Below are positions 20,385 to 30,928 of a stretch of DNA of 64,000 nt, in pieces (position 1 is the stretch's first letter; the number at the start of each line of letters is the position of its first letter). The translations under genes and the position numbers were made by a program. The notes under the pieces are model-generated. The model saw nothing but the letters and a program-made list of their open reading frames with translations, was not told the DNA's origin and ran no database searches. The stretch is from Gliomastix tumulicola (taxonomy: Eukaryota; Ascomycota; Sordariomycetes; Hypocreales; Bionectriaceae), in contig BCHX01000009.1 in assembly GCA_001599755.1 (NCBI GenBank), positions 310,001 through 374,000 of the forward strand, in the 5' to 3' direction.

Positions 20385-22961
20385 ATGCAATCTATCCGGA
20401 ACATTGTCGACGTGTTCCAATCGTTTTACCAGAAGGTCTCCTGGGCCGTCAACGTGGCCATTCAGGGCATTTTGACAAGGTTGGGATTTAAGACCACCAC
20501 CCACCGTCCCAACCGGAACCAATTATCTGAGGAGGCCGGCCCACGCTCTATCAGCCCAACGCCCGACAACTACGGTGGCGACTCCCAAGACACACACCGA
20601 CATGTCGCAGCTGGCAATTCGATTACTCCGAAACTTGATCTACGGGTGGTTCTGGACGACCCATCTGGCCGTCGTTGGGCTTTGGGTGGCGGCGAATCAT
20701 CCGCTCATCCAGCCAGTCAGCTGACGCTCAACCGTCCCCTGACCCGCTCCGAATCCAATCAGTCCGATCTAGAGGACTTCTTGAGTCTGGAGCTTATCAA
20801 TGACAGGGGCCTGGAGGCACATATGGCTTGGGAACAGTCACTGTCTAGCGTCTCTCCCAAGCCCAATGGCGAGACCTCTCGAGCGAATCCCGAGCAGAGA
20901 AATCATGCCGAGAACCTCTCAAAACCTATGGTCAATGGTTCGGCTTACACCAACGGCACAAGCACAGCTGCTACGCATGACGCATTGGGTTCCGTGGCTG
21001 TCGGTCCCATCAGTAATAAAATTTGCCGCGCCTTCCAAAAATCAGCCTTCAACGATAAGCGCTATCTACCTTTGGACCAACTGACGAAAATCATCACACC
21101 TACCGTCGTTCGGACTCTCCTAAGCACGCATTTTCATGATGAAGTTATACGCCAGCAGATGGAACAGGGAATGCTGGGCAGCGTCTCAGGTGATCCGCAA
21201 TGGCCTCGAAGACGTCGGATATTCGCCATATTGATTATGCTCAAGGAGGTCGAGAGAATCAGGGACTTCATTGAGACCGGGATCGAAGACGGCTCCCTTC
21301 CATTTGGACTTCAACATACAGACGACGACGAGCCAGAAACGTGGCTGCTCACCAACGAAGAAAATCCTAGACCATTTCTTCGCTGGCCGGCCAAGATAGC
21401 ATACGACTTCTCGCACTACCAACAGCTCATCCATGTTCCCTTCCTTAAGTTTCCAGATGAATCGATCTACTTCTACAGCCTTCAGCATGAAGCCATCTTG
21501 CCATTTAGCAGCTACAAACTGCACGACAGTGGCGGTTATAGCAACGTCCACCAAGCCAAAGTCCACCACGCACATCATGATAATGGACGCAACAAGGAGG
21601 TACACATCCATCATGCTTTTATATTTTGTCTTGCTGAAGTTGTCTGACCAGACGCGATAGGATCAAAATGCACAGTTCGTCGCCGTTAAGCAACTTCATA
21701 TTCCAAACCGCGACGCCTACATCAAAGAAGTCGCCGTATTCGACAAAATAGGGCTAAGGAAGAACTCTTCCATGACCAACCACCTTATTCCTCTCCAATT
21801 AACATACAAACACGGCGAGAACTACTTCTTGATTTTTCCATGGGCTGATGGGAATCTCAAGGCCTTCTGGGCTAGTCAGGATCCCAACTGTCAGAGAGAG
21901 GAGAGGGTTTGGTGGTTCTTTGACCAATGTGTGGGCATTACCTCCGGTCTTCGAAAAATCCATCACCTCGGGACCTTGCCCAGGGATAAGCCGGGCGCGA
22001 ATAAACTTGATGTCAAGGTCCTCCCGAAGATGGTGTTGAACAATGATGAATGGGGACGGCACAATGATATCAAGCCTGAAAATATTCTCTGGTTCAAAGA
22101 GTTTGAGGAAAGGAAGGATCATCTGGTGATTTCAGATTTTGGTTTGACGAGATTCAACTCGGCCCGTTCCAAGTCCAGAGTCCCTCCAGACCAGATACAA
22201 GGTTTCTCAGCCACATATAAGCCTCCTGATCTACACTTCAACGACGCAACCACTCAGACATATGACGTGTGGTCACTGGGCTGCGTATTTCTCGAATTTG
22301 TCTCTTGGTTCTTGCTTGGCGGGAGGAGTATCGACGACTTTTCGAAAGCACGTCTTGGTGATGAGCTTGAAACCCAAAGTGAAGTACCAGAAGACAAGTT
22401 TTTCGCGTTTGATTCTGATATCAATGGGAGGCAAACGGCTATCCTCAAGAAATCGGTGGAGAAGGTACGTTTAATTCGAGCAAATCTCATGCTGCCATCA
22501 TACTCACTTTATTTGCTCCCGACAGTGGATTGAGAAACTACACAGATCGCCGCGGTGTACCAAGCCACTTCACAGCTTCCTCGACTTGATTCAGTTCACA
22601 ATGCTACTACCAAACGCAAAGAATCGCTGGCGTTGTAATTTCATTCACCGTGTGCTGCAGGAGCACTTTCAGGATTGCAAAAGCGATCCAGAGTATGCTC
22701 TCAGACCCGTATTTGCCCTCCCGAACCCTCAGAGCCATTTACTATTAAATCAGCCAACCCCGGTTCGTATACCCTCTTCATGTTTTTATTGTTACATGCT
22801 GATCCTGAGACGCGGTGTAGATCGAGCGGCCGGTTCTAGTTGAAGACAAGGATGTCAACACAAGCAGTGCGCGGCGACCACTAGAAGAAATTGGGAGTCA
22901 GTTTGATGAGACTATTTACAGAACCGAGACCAGTGATAGGAAGTCTCTTGACATATCATGA
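20385..22961 (+). CDS. Fungal protein kinase with N-terminal helper domain
   Basis: Four exons with introns at 21600-21675, 22465-22525 and 22763-22820 encode 793 aa. An in-frame ATG at 20310 would add 25 residues; I prefer 20385, which begins an amphipathic helix. Residues about 40-210 look disordered. Residues about 215-330 (KRYLPLDQLTKIITP, RRIFAILIML, DGSLPFG) correspond to the N-terminal domain of the kinase at 16441-18609. The kinase domain has a glycine-loop-like SGGYSNVHQ, Lys in FVAVKQL (about 410) created by splicing, catalytic RHNDIKPEN (about 536; HND in place of HRD), SDFGLTRF and TYDVWSLGC. It is probably active. The C-terminus is about 130 aa with no recognised domain. The gene is divergent from the other kinase and the HET gene. 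Confidence 0.85.
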
Positions 22962-24832
22962 TACACTTGTAATGTTGCAAATATGAAGCGACCTTGCTCA
23001 GACATGGAAAATATAGAAGGATGGGTATCATCTCTCATATACATAGAAGCACTAAAGTAATGAATAATAATGCTTGGATCTTGTGCATTATTTTCTGTCC
23101 GGAATATGGATCTTCTGCCATGCGTTGACCCAGTGTAATGGTTATAAATATTTGTGTAATACTTCATTAAATTCGTATAGGAGTGGATTTATTGGACTTT
23201 ATGGTATAGATCTCTCTTCACCACGCTTTTCATTGCTAGCAAAAGAATAGGAGCCGGAACATACTTCACACGCGGCTTGTGTTTCTAGATGCACTTAAGA
23301 AATCATACCGAGGCCAGTTGTCTGACGGGCCTGGGCCAAGGTTAGCGGATTAAATGGCCTTATAAAATCTGCCTGCAGGCAGGCAAAATGCAAGCTTACT
23401 GCTGGATTTGAATGAGGCAGTGCCTAGTCTCAACACTGAGGGAATAAGATTGATATCACCGGCCCGGGGAGTGCCCCAGACAAGTAGTAGTGGACGCCTT
23501 CTCTGCTAATGCATTAACGGCCCTCAAGATATCACAGGCGGGCGTGGTGGTATTCCGGAGAGCCAACCATTCTGGTTAAGACTCGCCTACCAATCAGATG
23601 ACAGTCCTTAAGCATCCCCATTTCTCGTTCCTCTTGGAGAAATCACCATGTCGTGTCCAGAACAACAATGACCGGCGACATTGGAAGCACTTTTAGCGGT
23701 AGCTTGGCTTGTCATGAGAACACCTGTAGAGCTTGATTAGATATTTGATTAGTTTACGCTGAGCCACCAACAAAATTTTGGTGTCTGCAGAGAGACAATG
23801 AACTCTGATGGATGAGAAAGGAGCTTGCTTCATCACCAAGCTCTATAGAGTTACAGATGCCAAGTAGATGCTCACTCTGCTGTTAGTGGAGATGTCGCAG
23901 CTTGTCCCTTGCAGTCGAACACTGAGTCAAGCGGCATCAACGCAGTTTTGAAGAATTCTTTCAAGTGCCCGTACAGCTTGCCTGTGCGCCCAACCATGCC
24001 GAGGCATGGGATAGAAGGGCATTATAAGCAAGGAGACTTCCTCTTTGGGCGACCAACAGGGGATGGAAATGCCAGCTGGTATCTCTCTTGGTTTTTAAGA
24101 CACTAGAGTATCAATCATACCAGTACTTCCTCTACCCGGTGACTGGTGCCCTCTCAGCGGGTACCGAGGGGAGCTGCTAACAATGATGGATAAAGGTGCT
24201 TGAAGAGGATGTGCTGTGAGTCAAAACTGAGACCTTGTGGAATCCACATTAGTGCATTCCATCAGTGCGTTCCATCGACAAATATACAGCAGTAGGTGCT
24301 CATAAGTAACGTTGCGTTGTCTCTACAAGTAAACCCATGCATTCGTGCTAGGGAGTATTTTCCTTTTCAGCTCCCAACTCGTTGCACTACTAGCCCATTC
24401 TTGGAAATACGTCCCTTTCTTCTAGGGAGCAAGGGAATGTCAGGTTTGGTAGCGGTGACACGTGGCACGTGGCACGTATTAGCAAGGTGCGCTTCCGCCG
24501 GACCGAAAGTTCGAGTGCCGCCTGGACAGGAATGATAGGGTGCTCTACACGGGAGGGACGGGCCTTTTCTTACCCTTTCTATTCACCAAGGAAATGAAAT
24601 GCGCCTCACCATGGCATGCTACTGGATGCCATCGCCAGCAGCGCATGCCAAGGTAGCTAGTCTGGCCCTTTACATAGAGTGCTGAGGAATGTGCTTAATC
24701 GGGACCTTCTCGTAGCCTTCGGCTCAAGTGTGCTGCCAAGAAATAGTTAAATGCAACAGCATCGCTCTGCCTTTCGCCGAAATTCATCAACACCAACTTT
24801 CCGGACATCTGTTCAAGAAGAAGAAGAAAAAA
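22962..24832. other. Intergenic, no gene seen
   Basis: About 1.9 kb with an A/T-rich start (22.9-23.2 kb). The one notable element is a doubled E-box: CACGTG at 24459-24464 and again at 24466-24471, about 360 bp upstream of the small secreted protein gene. No open frame is convincing. Confidence 0.5.
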
Positions 24833-25104
24833 ATGAAGTACTCTCTTGTCGCCTTTATCTTCGCCGTCGCCGTGCGCGCCCAGACGGACATCTCCTGCGC
24901 CTTGTCCTGTCTAACCGATGTGGTCGCCGCCCAGGAATGCAAACCCCGCCACTTTGACTGCATCCTCCGTCAATGCGATCCCGCCATTAATCTACGTAAG
25001 TTCGACCTTCCTGATTTTTAACAATCTCCAAATATACTAATGTTATTTGTTCAGAGGCGGCCCTTGCTACAGTCGCGGATCTCTGCGCATCCCTTGACGA
25101 CTAG
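24833..25104 (+). CDS. Small Cys-rich secreted protein (CFEM-like remnant)
   Basis: Two exons with an intron at 24996-25054 encode 70 aa. The signal peptide MKYSLVAFIFAVAVRA is followed by a mature chain of about 54 aa with six cysteines (DISCALSC, QECK, FDCI, RQCD, DLCA). The opening SCALSC resembles the first Cys pair of CFEM modules, but that family has eight cysteines, so this is only CFEM-like. Small size, secretion and Cys content fit an effector-type or surface protein. The ATG follows an A-rich leader. Confidence 0.72.
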
Positions 25105-26931
25105 ACTACCGAAATGGGAGGTGGGCTGACAGCTGAGGACGCCGTGGCCGCTGGCCAACACGCAAGACTATGGGCATGGTGATGTAAAGAAGAAGGGAAG
25201 ATGTGAACGATGCGTCGAGAAAGGGGTTGGGTGGTCTTCAGGTTTATGTAGGCGAGAAGGGCGGCTGACGGGCTGGGCACTCCTCAAAATCAGTAGTATC
25301 CCTACATCTAAAATTCCATCATATCTAGGTCTACCCTTCAAGATGGCAAACAGTCATGTCATAGCTTAGCAATCTTTATGCCAGTCTCTTAGTCTTCGTA
25401 AGTCCCTTAACAGAGATCTCGTTGATTTTACCAATCTGCTAGGCGCCTAGGAAATCATTGAAATGCGGCCCAATGTTGATTCGTTTTGTTGAAGCCTAGT
25501 ACATCAAAATTTTTAATAATCTCTGACCATACGGCTCCCATCATCCGGCTATGTTGGACAGCACTTAAGTGACGTAGTCTCCGCTGCCGCGCGTAACACA
25601 GCAACGACGTAGTCGTGAAAATGCCATCTGAACATTGGAAATCTCAAGGCCCATACTCCAACTGCAGCTCATAAAATTGCAGCGTATTCAAGTATAGACC
25701 GTCAACTGGTAGAGAGGTTCTGTCTCGAGACTTTCTTGGAGCTTTCGCCAAAGTCCAGGCAAGCACCTTAGAGAATGACGTCGAAAGAGGAGTCATGAAA
25801 AGTTTCATTTAGACTGAGCTCAATGAGGAGAACCACCGGCATCAAGATCATGTCGCTGCAAATGCAAGAACTGTGGGAGAGTGACGAGGTCCAGAGAAAT
25901 CAAGGGAAGCGGGTGCATGCCGGTTAAAGGTACGGAATATATCCGCGTAGCTGGAGAGAGCTTCTGTGCTGAAGGAGGGATCACAATGTTGGAAGTGCCT
26001 GACTTGGTCTGAGATCCGGCCGCCGTCTACCCAGGCGCTATTTCTGAGGTATAGAACAGCCTTCTCGGCTCGCAGCTGTATCATTCCTGGCCTATTCTTT
26101 CTTTGAGAACCATTGTCAGTACTGACCGCCCATTTGACTCCTCTCCAGGGCTCACATCTGTTCCCTAATAATGATCAAGTCGATGCATTCCCACGCATTT
26201 CTGTCAAACAGGACGAAAAAGGCGAGGCTTCCAAGTGATACCACATCAAATCACCTGTTGATGATCGAGCCTCCCCCTTAAAGACCTGAGACTGATATGT
26301 CAAAGCTGGGGCGGGCATAGACACCTGAATTGAGCAAGAATAATTATTGGTTAGAGCATGGCATGCCTGAGATGCAATCCCGTAAACACGATCTTGATCC
26401 TTGGTCAATATGACTCGCTGTCAGACTCCTAACCTTCCCGACGACAGGGGGCGAGAAAACCTGATCAAGGAACACTGAGCAGAGTTTCCCGTCCGAGACA
26501 AGACCTCCGTGGACCAAAAATGATGTGAACCCCAAAGTCCCAGCTGATTTAATTCCAGGAAAGTCCCGATTTGAACAGAAGGTATTTGACAGGACCTACT
26601 GATTGGCTTAGAATGTCCGTGAGGTGATTGATTGAAGCCATCTTCAGCTTGTGTAGGGTACCATTCTCGGATCAGCTGAACAGTTCTAGGCTGCATCGGG
26701 CAGCTGAGCAGCGACCAGCCGGGAGATCGTCAACACGTTTACCACAATCAGTAACTGGTATTTCAGGCGGATGGAAGAGGCATGCCCCGCGAATCAGCCA
26801 CCACACGGGTAAGACGGGCTCTTCTCTTCAAGAGTTGGCGCCCTGAGCATTTAAAGGGGTGACAACCTCCTCCAACCGAGTCTTTGCACCAGCCAAAACA
26901 GTCATCAAGCCTCATCGGCCGAACAACGACA
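25105..26931. other. Intergenic, no gene seen
   Basis: About 1.8 kb between the small secreted protein gene and the DUF5722-like gene. Only short shadow-like frames are present; no repeats of note. Confidence 0.5.
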
Positions 26932-28494
26932 ATGCAGGCGTCAAAATCCCTGGCTGGTATTGCTGTTACGCTGCTCTCCTCTCTTGGAGTCCGCGCGGCG
27001 CCCTCCGAGAGACAGGCTCCCCTGCCGTACCCCACGAGGTCCAATTACCACATCAAAGGCGTCCAGCCCGACTTCTGGCCGGACCAAAATGAGATCTCGG
27101 GCAATGGAGGAGGCGGCGTCTCCATGAATCTCGTGTGGTCCAGCTGGGAGCCCTCTGCGAAAGCCGCTCCCTGTGGCTCTGGCGAGCAGGAGTACGATGG
27201 ACGATGCTTCGCTGTGCAAGCAGAAACCGATGCTGCCATCAAGGCTTGGACTGACCGCGATGTCGTCGTCACAGCCATTCTCTATGGCACGCCTGAATGG
27301 GCTCGGGGAAGCCGTCCCTGCTCGCCCGCTGCTCCCGGCTTCGAGGGCTTCTGCATCCCCGACGATCCGGCCGACTTTGGGCGGTTCGCCGGTATGCTTG
27401 CGCAGCGGTACAACGGACTTCAGGGCTCTGGCCGTATCGCCGACTTCGTCATCAACAACGAGGTCAACAGCAACGACTGGTTCGACATCGGCTGTGGACA
27501 GGGCGTCCCCTGCGACACCAACGACTGGCTGGAGCAGATCTCGGCCAACTACAACGCTGCGTACGATCGCATTGTAACTGAGCAGTCGACCGCCAAGGTG
27601 CTGGTCTCGCTGGAGCACCACTTTGGCAAGGAGCTCGACAATGCTGCTGGCGGGCTGCTCTCTGGCATGACTGTGTTGGAGGGTGTTGCTGCGCGTGCAG
27701 GATCACGAGAGTGGCGCGTCGCATTTCACTCGTATCCTCCAGACTTGTTCAGCCCTGACTTCTCGGCCGACGACTATCCCAAGGTGACGTTCGGCAACCT
27801 CGGTGTGCTACTGGGATGGCTGCGCAAGACGTTTCCGGACAAGCCACATACCTGGGAGGTTCAGCTGACGGAGAACGGCATCAACTCGGCCGGCACCGCC
27901 GCAAGCGAGAATGCGCAGGCGTCCGCCCTGTGCCAGAGCTTCCGCAATGTCCTTGGAACCCCCGGTATCGAGAGCTACATCTGGCATCGCATGCAGGATA
28001 ACGCCAACGAGGGGGGTCTGAACCTTGGTCTGCGCAGGACTGACGGCTCAGCCAAGCCGTCATGGTCGACCTGGGCACTCGCCAACCGGAACGGCCTGTC
28101 TCCGCCTCAGCTCTCCTGCGGCTTTGAGAGTCTGCCCTACACGGTACTCACGCGAGGCTACAATCCCGCGCGAGGTCACGTTGCATCCTCGAGGCAGCTT
28201 CCCCCGGGTTTCTCAGCGGAGTCGAGCTGGCGTCTCTGGCGTGATGAGCAGCCCGACACGGTGATGCTGTATGAGTGCAAAGTCGGCGGCCATTCCCTGC
28301 TGTCGAAGAGCTCTGGATGCGAGGGCCTGTTCCCTCTGGGTCCAGTGGGATACATTCATAACAGCCAGGTCGAAGGGTCTGTACCATTGTATCGGTGCTA
28401 CCGCGCACAGGATGGCGACCATTTGGTCTCGCCAAGTTCGACTTGTGAAGGTGGCTTTACCCAGGAGTCCCTGCTTGGGTATGCAATTCAGTAA
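26932..28494 (+). CDS. Secreted DUF5722-like glycoside hydrolase with DUF5648-like C-terminal module
   Basis: A single exon of 520 aa. I chose the ATG at 26932 because it starts a signal peptide (MQASKSLAGIAVTLLSSLGV, cleaved near VRAAPSE); an upstream ATG at 26884 would mask it. Residues about 35-400 resemble a TIM-barrel hydrolase of the DUF5722 type. The FVINNEVNS segment (Glu about 177) and QLTENGINS segment (Glu about 314) are well placed to be the acid/base and nucleophile of a clan GH-A-like retaining enzyme. After a short linker, residues about 410-520 contain repeats such as MLYECK...GYIHN and PLYRCY...LLGYAIQ, the pattern of the DUF5648 beta-module found attached to secreted hydrolases. 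It probably acts on an extracellular glycan; substrate unknown. Confidence 0.8.
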   Translation: MQASKSLAGIAVTLLSSLGVRAAPSERQAPLPYPTRSNYHIKGVQPDFWPDQNEISGNGGGGVSMNLVWSSWEPSAKAAPCGSGEQEYDGRCFAVQAETDAAIKAWTDRDVVVTAILYGTPEWARGSRPCSPAAPGFEGFCIPDDPADFGRFAGMLAQRYNGLQGSGRIADFVINNEVNSNDWFDIGCGQGVPCDTNDWLEQISANYNAAYDRIVTEQSTAKVLVSLEHHFGKELDNAAGGLLSGMTVLEGVAARAGSREWRVAFHSYPPDLFSPDFSADDYPKVTFGNLGVLLGWLRKTFPDKPHTWEVQLTENGINSAGTAASENAQASALCQSFRNVLGTPGIESYIWHRMQDNANEGGLNLGLRRTDGSAKPSWSTWALANRNGLSPPQLSCGFESLPYTVLTRGYNPARGHVASSRQLPPGFSAESSWRLWRDEQPDTVMLYECKVGGHSLLSKSSGCEGLFPLGPVGYIHNSQVEGSVPLYRCYRAQDGDHLVSPSSTCEGGFTQESLLGYAIQ

Positions 28495-28874
28495 AGACAT
28501 GTTACTCAAAGGTCTTCGGTCTACCGATATTCAGCAACAATATTAAGAGAGTTACTGTTAGCAAGCCTGTACATCCTTCATTATTCCCCTCGTTTAGATT
28601 AACATGCTCAAGAAGCGGTGTTTTCACGTGATACAGTGAAGTTGCGGCAAAATGTCATTGATATGAGATACTGGTACATGTAGATAACGACAGAAGATGC
28701 TAATCGGCCGAATGCAGAAAGACAAAAAGATAGGAAAAACACAACAGTACATCAGAGACCAGAACGAGACCAGTCATCCCTCCAGGGGATCTTGGCCACA
28801 ATTCCAGGCCCCCATAGGATACAGCAAGTCCCGATGTGGAAGCTTCAGGGAATTTGACGACTTATGACCGTCAC

Positions 28875-29624
28875 TTAGTCGTCAGCAGCATCCTCGTACT
28901 CCTCAGGGTCGACCTCCTCGCCGTTCATCTCCTTCTCGTACAGCTCCTTCCACTTGTCGCTCATCCACTCGCCCTCGTTCTCAGGCTCGGGGATGGTCTT
29001 GTCCGAGGAGATGGACAGGCTGTAGCCTTCGCCGAGAGGATGGACGACCGGCTCCGGTGTGCTGCCGAGCAGGCCAGAGGCAACTTCCATAACCTTGTCG
29101 ATGTCTCCCTGGAGCGAGTCTCGCAGGACGGGGACTTGGGTCTCGGGATCGGTGTGGACGACCGTGACCTGGACGTTGGTGCCACCAGCGGCCTTGGCGG
29201 CCTCGACTTCCTCCTTCAGCTCATCCAGCTTGTCACCCTCCTCGGCCTCGTAGTGAAGGAGCCAGCGGTCGTTGCCGTCTGCCCCCTCGGGAAGGTCGAT
29301 GGTCACAGCAAGGCCAATGCAGTCCGACAGGCCGTGGGTCTCGAACTCGTCGTCGCCATTGCCCTTGCCAAGGTCTCCCTGGTCGACGTCGTCGCGAGCC
29401 CGGAGACGTCTACCGAGAGCCTCCGCTGCTACCTCGCAAGCGAGTCCGCGCTTATGGATAACGGCCCTCTTCTCAACGCTTCGGGTGTTATCCCCACTGT
29501 TTGATGTTAGTGACTGCGTAGATTGTGTGTTTCGAGGGGTGTCTTACCGGATCGCTGCGCCGGCCGCTGAGGTTGCCAGCAGAGCGCCGACGACGAAGGT
29601 AGAGAGGTTCTTGAACAGATGCAT
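28875..29624 (-). CDS. Secreted protein of unknown function with propeptide
   Basis: Two exons with an intron at 29547-29497 encode 232 aa. The signal peptide is MHLFKNLSTFVVGALLATSA, cleaved near AAG. Dibasic KR sites (VEKRAV, IHKRG) suggest a Kex2-type propeptide ending around residue 40. The mature chain has an early Cys (LACEV), then LSDCIGLAVTIDLPEG followed by WLLHYEAEE, and an acidic C-terminus (EEVDPEEYEDAADD). I recognise no family with confidence. The Cys of LSDC and the His of LLHYE in neighbouring strands faintly recall Cys/His deamidase folds such as CheD, but this is speculation. A 64-bp piece of the coding sequence is present again in inverted orientation upstream of the start codon. 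Confidence 0.75.
29347..29410 (-). repeat. Inverted repeat arm 1 (inside coding sequence)
   Basis: This 64-bp segment lies in exon 2 of the secreted protein gene and encodes RLRARDDVDQGDLGKGNGDD. Its reverse complement matches 29778-29841 at 60 of 64 positions by hand alignment, and all four differences are transitions. The loop between the arms is 367 bp and contains exon 1 and the start codon. Confidence 0.92.
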
Positions 29625-29777
29625 CTTGGCGGTTTGGGAGATGAATGTTCAAGTTGGTTTGGTCTGATAGATGTACTGTTGTTGGTGTGGTTGTTGATGT
29701 GATTGTTGCTGTGTCTGGTCTTGTTCAAATTCGAGGAGGAATGTCTAGACTTTATACTCGAATGCCTCCTCACATTG

Positions 29778-29841
29778 GACGTCTCCGGGCTCGCGATGAT
29801 GTCGACCAGGGAGGCCTCGGCAAGGGCAATGGCGACGACGA
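29778..29841 (+). repeat. Inverted repeat arm 2 (upstream of the gene)
   Basis: Inverted copy of 29347-29410, beginning 153 bp upstream of the start codon and reading away from the gene. On the plus strand it keeps the same reading frame (RLRARDDVDQGGLGKGNGDD) within a frame that stops at 29884. The flanking sequence does not match the parent gene, so only this short block was copied. Confidence 0.92.
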
Positions 29842-30928
29842 TACTCATTACGCCATGATAGTCGCAAAACCTTGTACAGGATGAAGATGCTTGAGCTGTA
29901 AACTGGAGGAAGCTCTCTACGAAAGAGTAGCATCAAGTTGATGCCTACGGATCGCCCTCCCACTTCACGTCATTCATAGCCCGCGCCTCAGAACTTCTGA
30001 GAGCAGCGTTATGGAATATGCTTAAGAACGGGCGATCTTTCGTTTCGTCCGTCTGCCCGCTTGAGACAGGAAACAGCCACGCGAAGGCCGACAGCCGTTT
30101 GAGCTGCAAAAGATGAAACAGATCTACTCAAGCCTAACATTATGCAGGCGGTACTTCCCGCCCACGTTTCTACAAATAGCGGCGCAGTGATGTCAAAGGT
30201 TGCGGCGTATTCAATACAGGCGTGAGGGCGTCCGGGGTACGTGACGATCCCATTTATCGAACTCGGGTAATGACTTGGCGATCGGGGATGCCATGTGCCA
30301 GAAGCGGCCCGCGCGCGAGAAACGAACCCAACGGTCTCTACTTGTTTGGCAACGAAGATCACTGACGTTTCAATGCTTGCCCCTGGATCATCGTAATTTG
30401 ACACATTGCTACGCCGTAATAACCATGTGCCGCACAGCGGAAATGGCACAGTCGAACGGGTGTCGGATTCTTCAGATCACCGGCCTCCGTGCCCTGGGAG
30501 GGCTCAGGCGGTGCGGCACAGTCACGCGGAGAGACAGCGGAGAATTGCAAAAAATAAAGAACATCACGTCAGAGCGTCAAGAAGCGAATGCGAGGCCTCC
30601 CGTGATAGTTGTACAGTCGGCTGTATGACTTAAGATCTTCATTGTTTTCCAAGGGCTTTTCATTCGTCGTGGGAGGGAGGATGAGGCGCGACGGCGACTC
30701 CCTGTTGAATTGTTAAGGACTTTGGAAGTCCAGTACGTCATGAACTGAAAGGACCAGGATTCATTGCTTCCTTATCAATCCTTACCCAGTCTTATTAGCA
30801 TGCCGGTGTGCCCAATCCATGCCCAGCCAGAATTTGTGCGGACAGCAAGTTAGGTCCTATTACCCAAGAACAGTGCTTTTCGCCTCTAAATATTTCCAAG
30901 TGTACACGAGCTCAAAGCCTAGAATATC
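29842..30928. other. Intergenic, no gene seen
   Basis: Sequence between the inverted repeat and the 3' end of the cutinase gene. No convincing frame, repeat or RNA gene. Confidence 0.5.
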
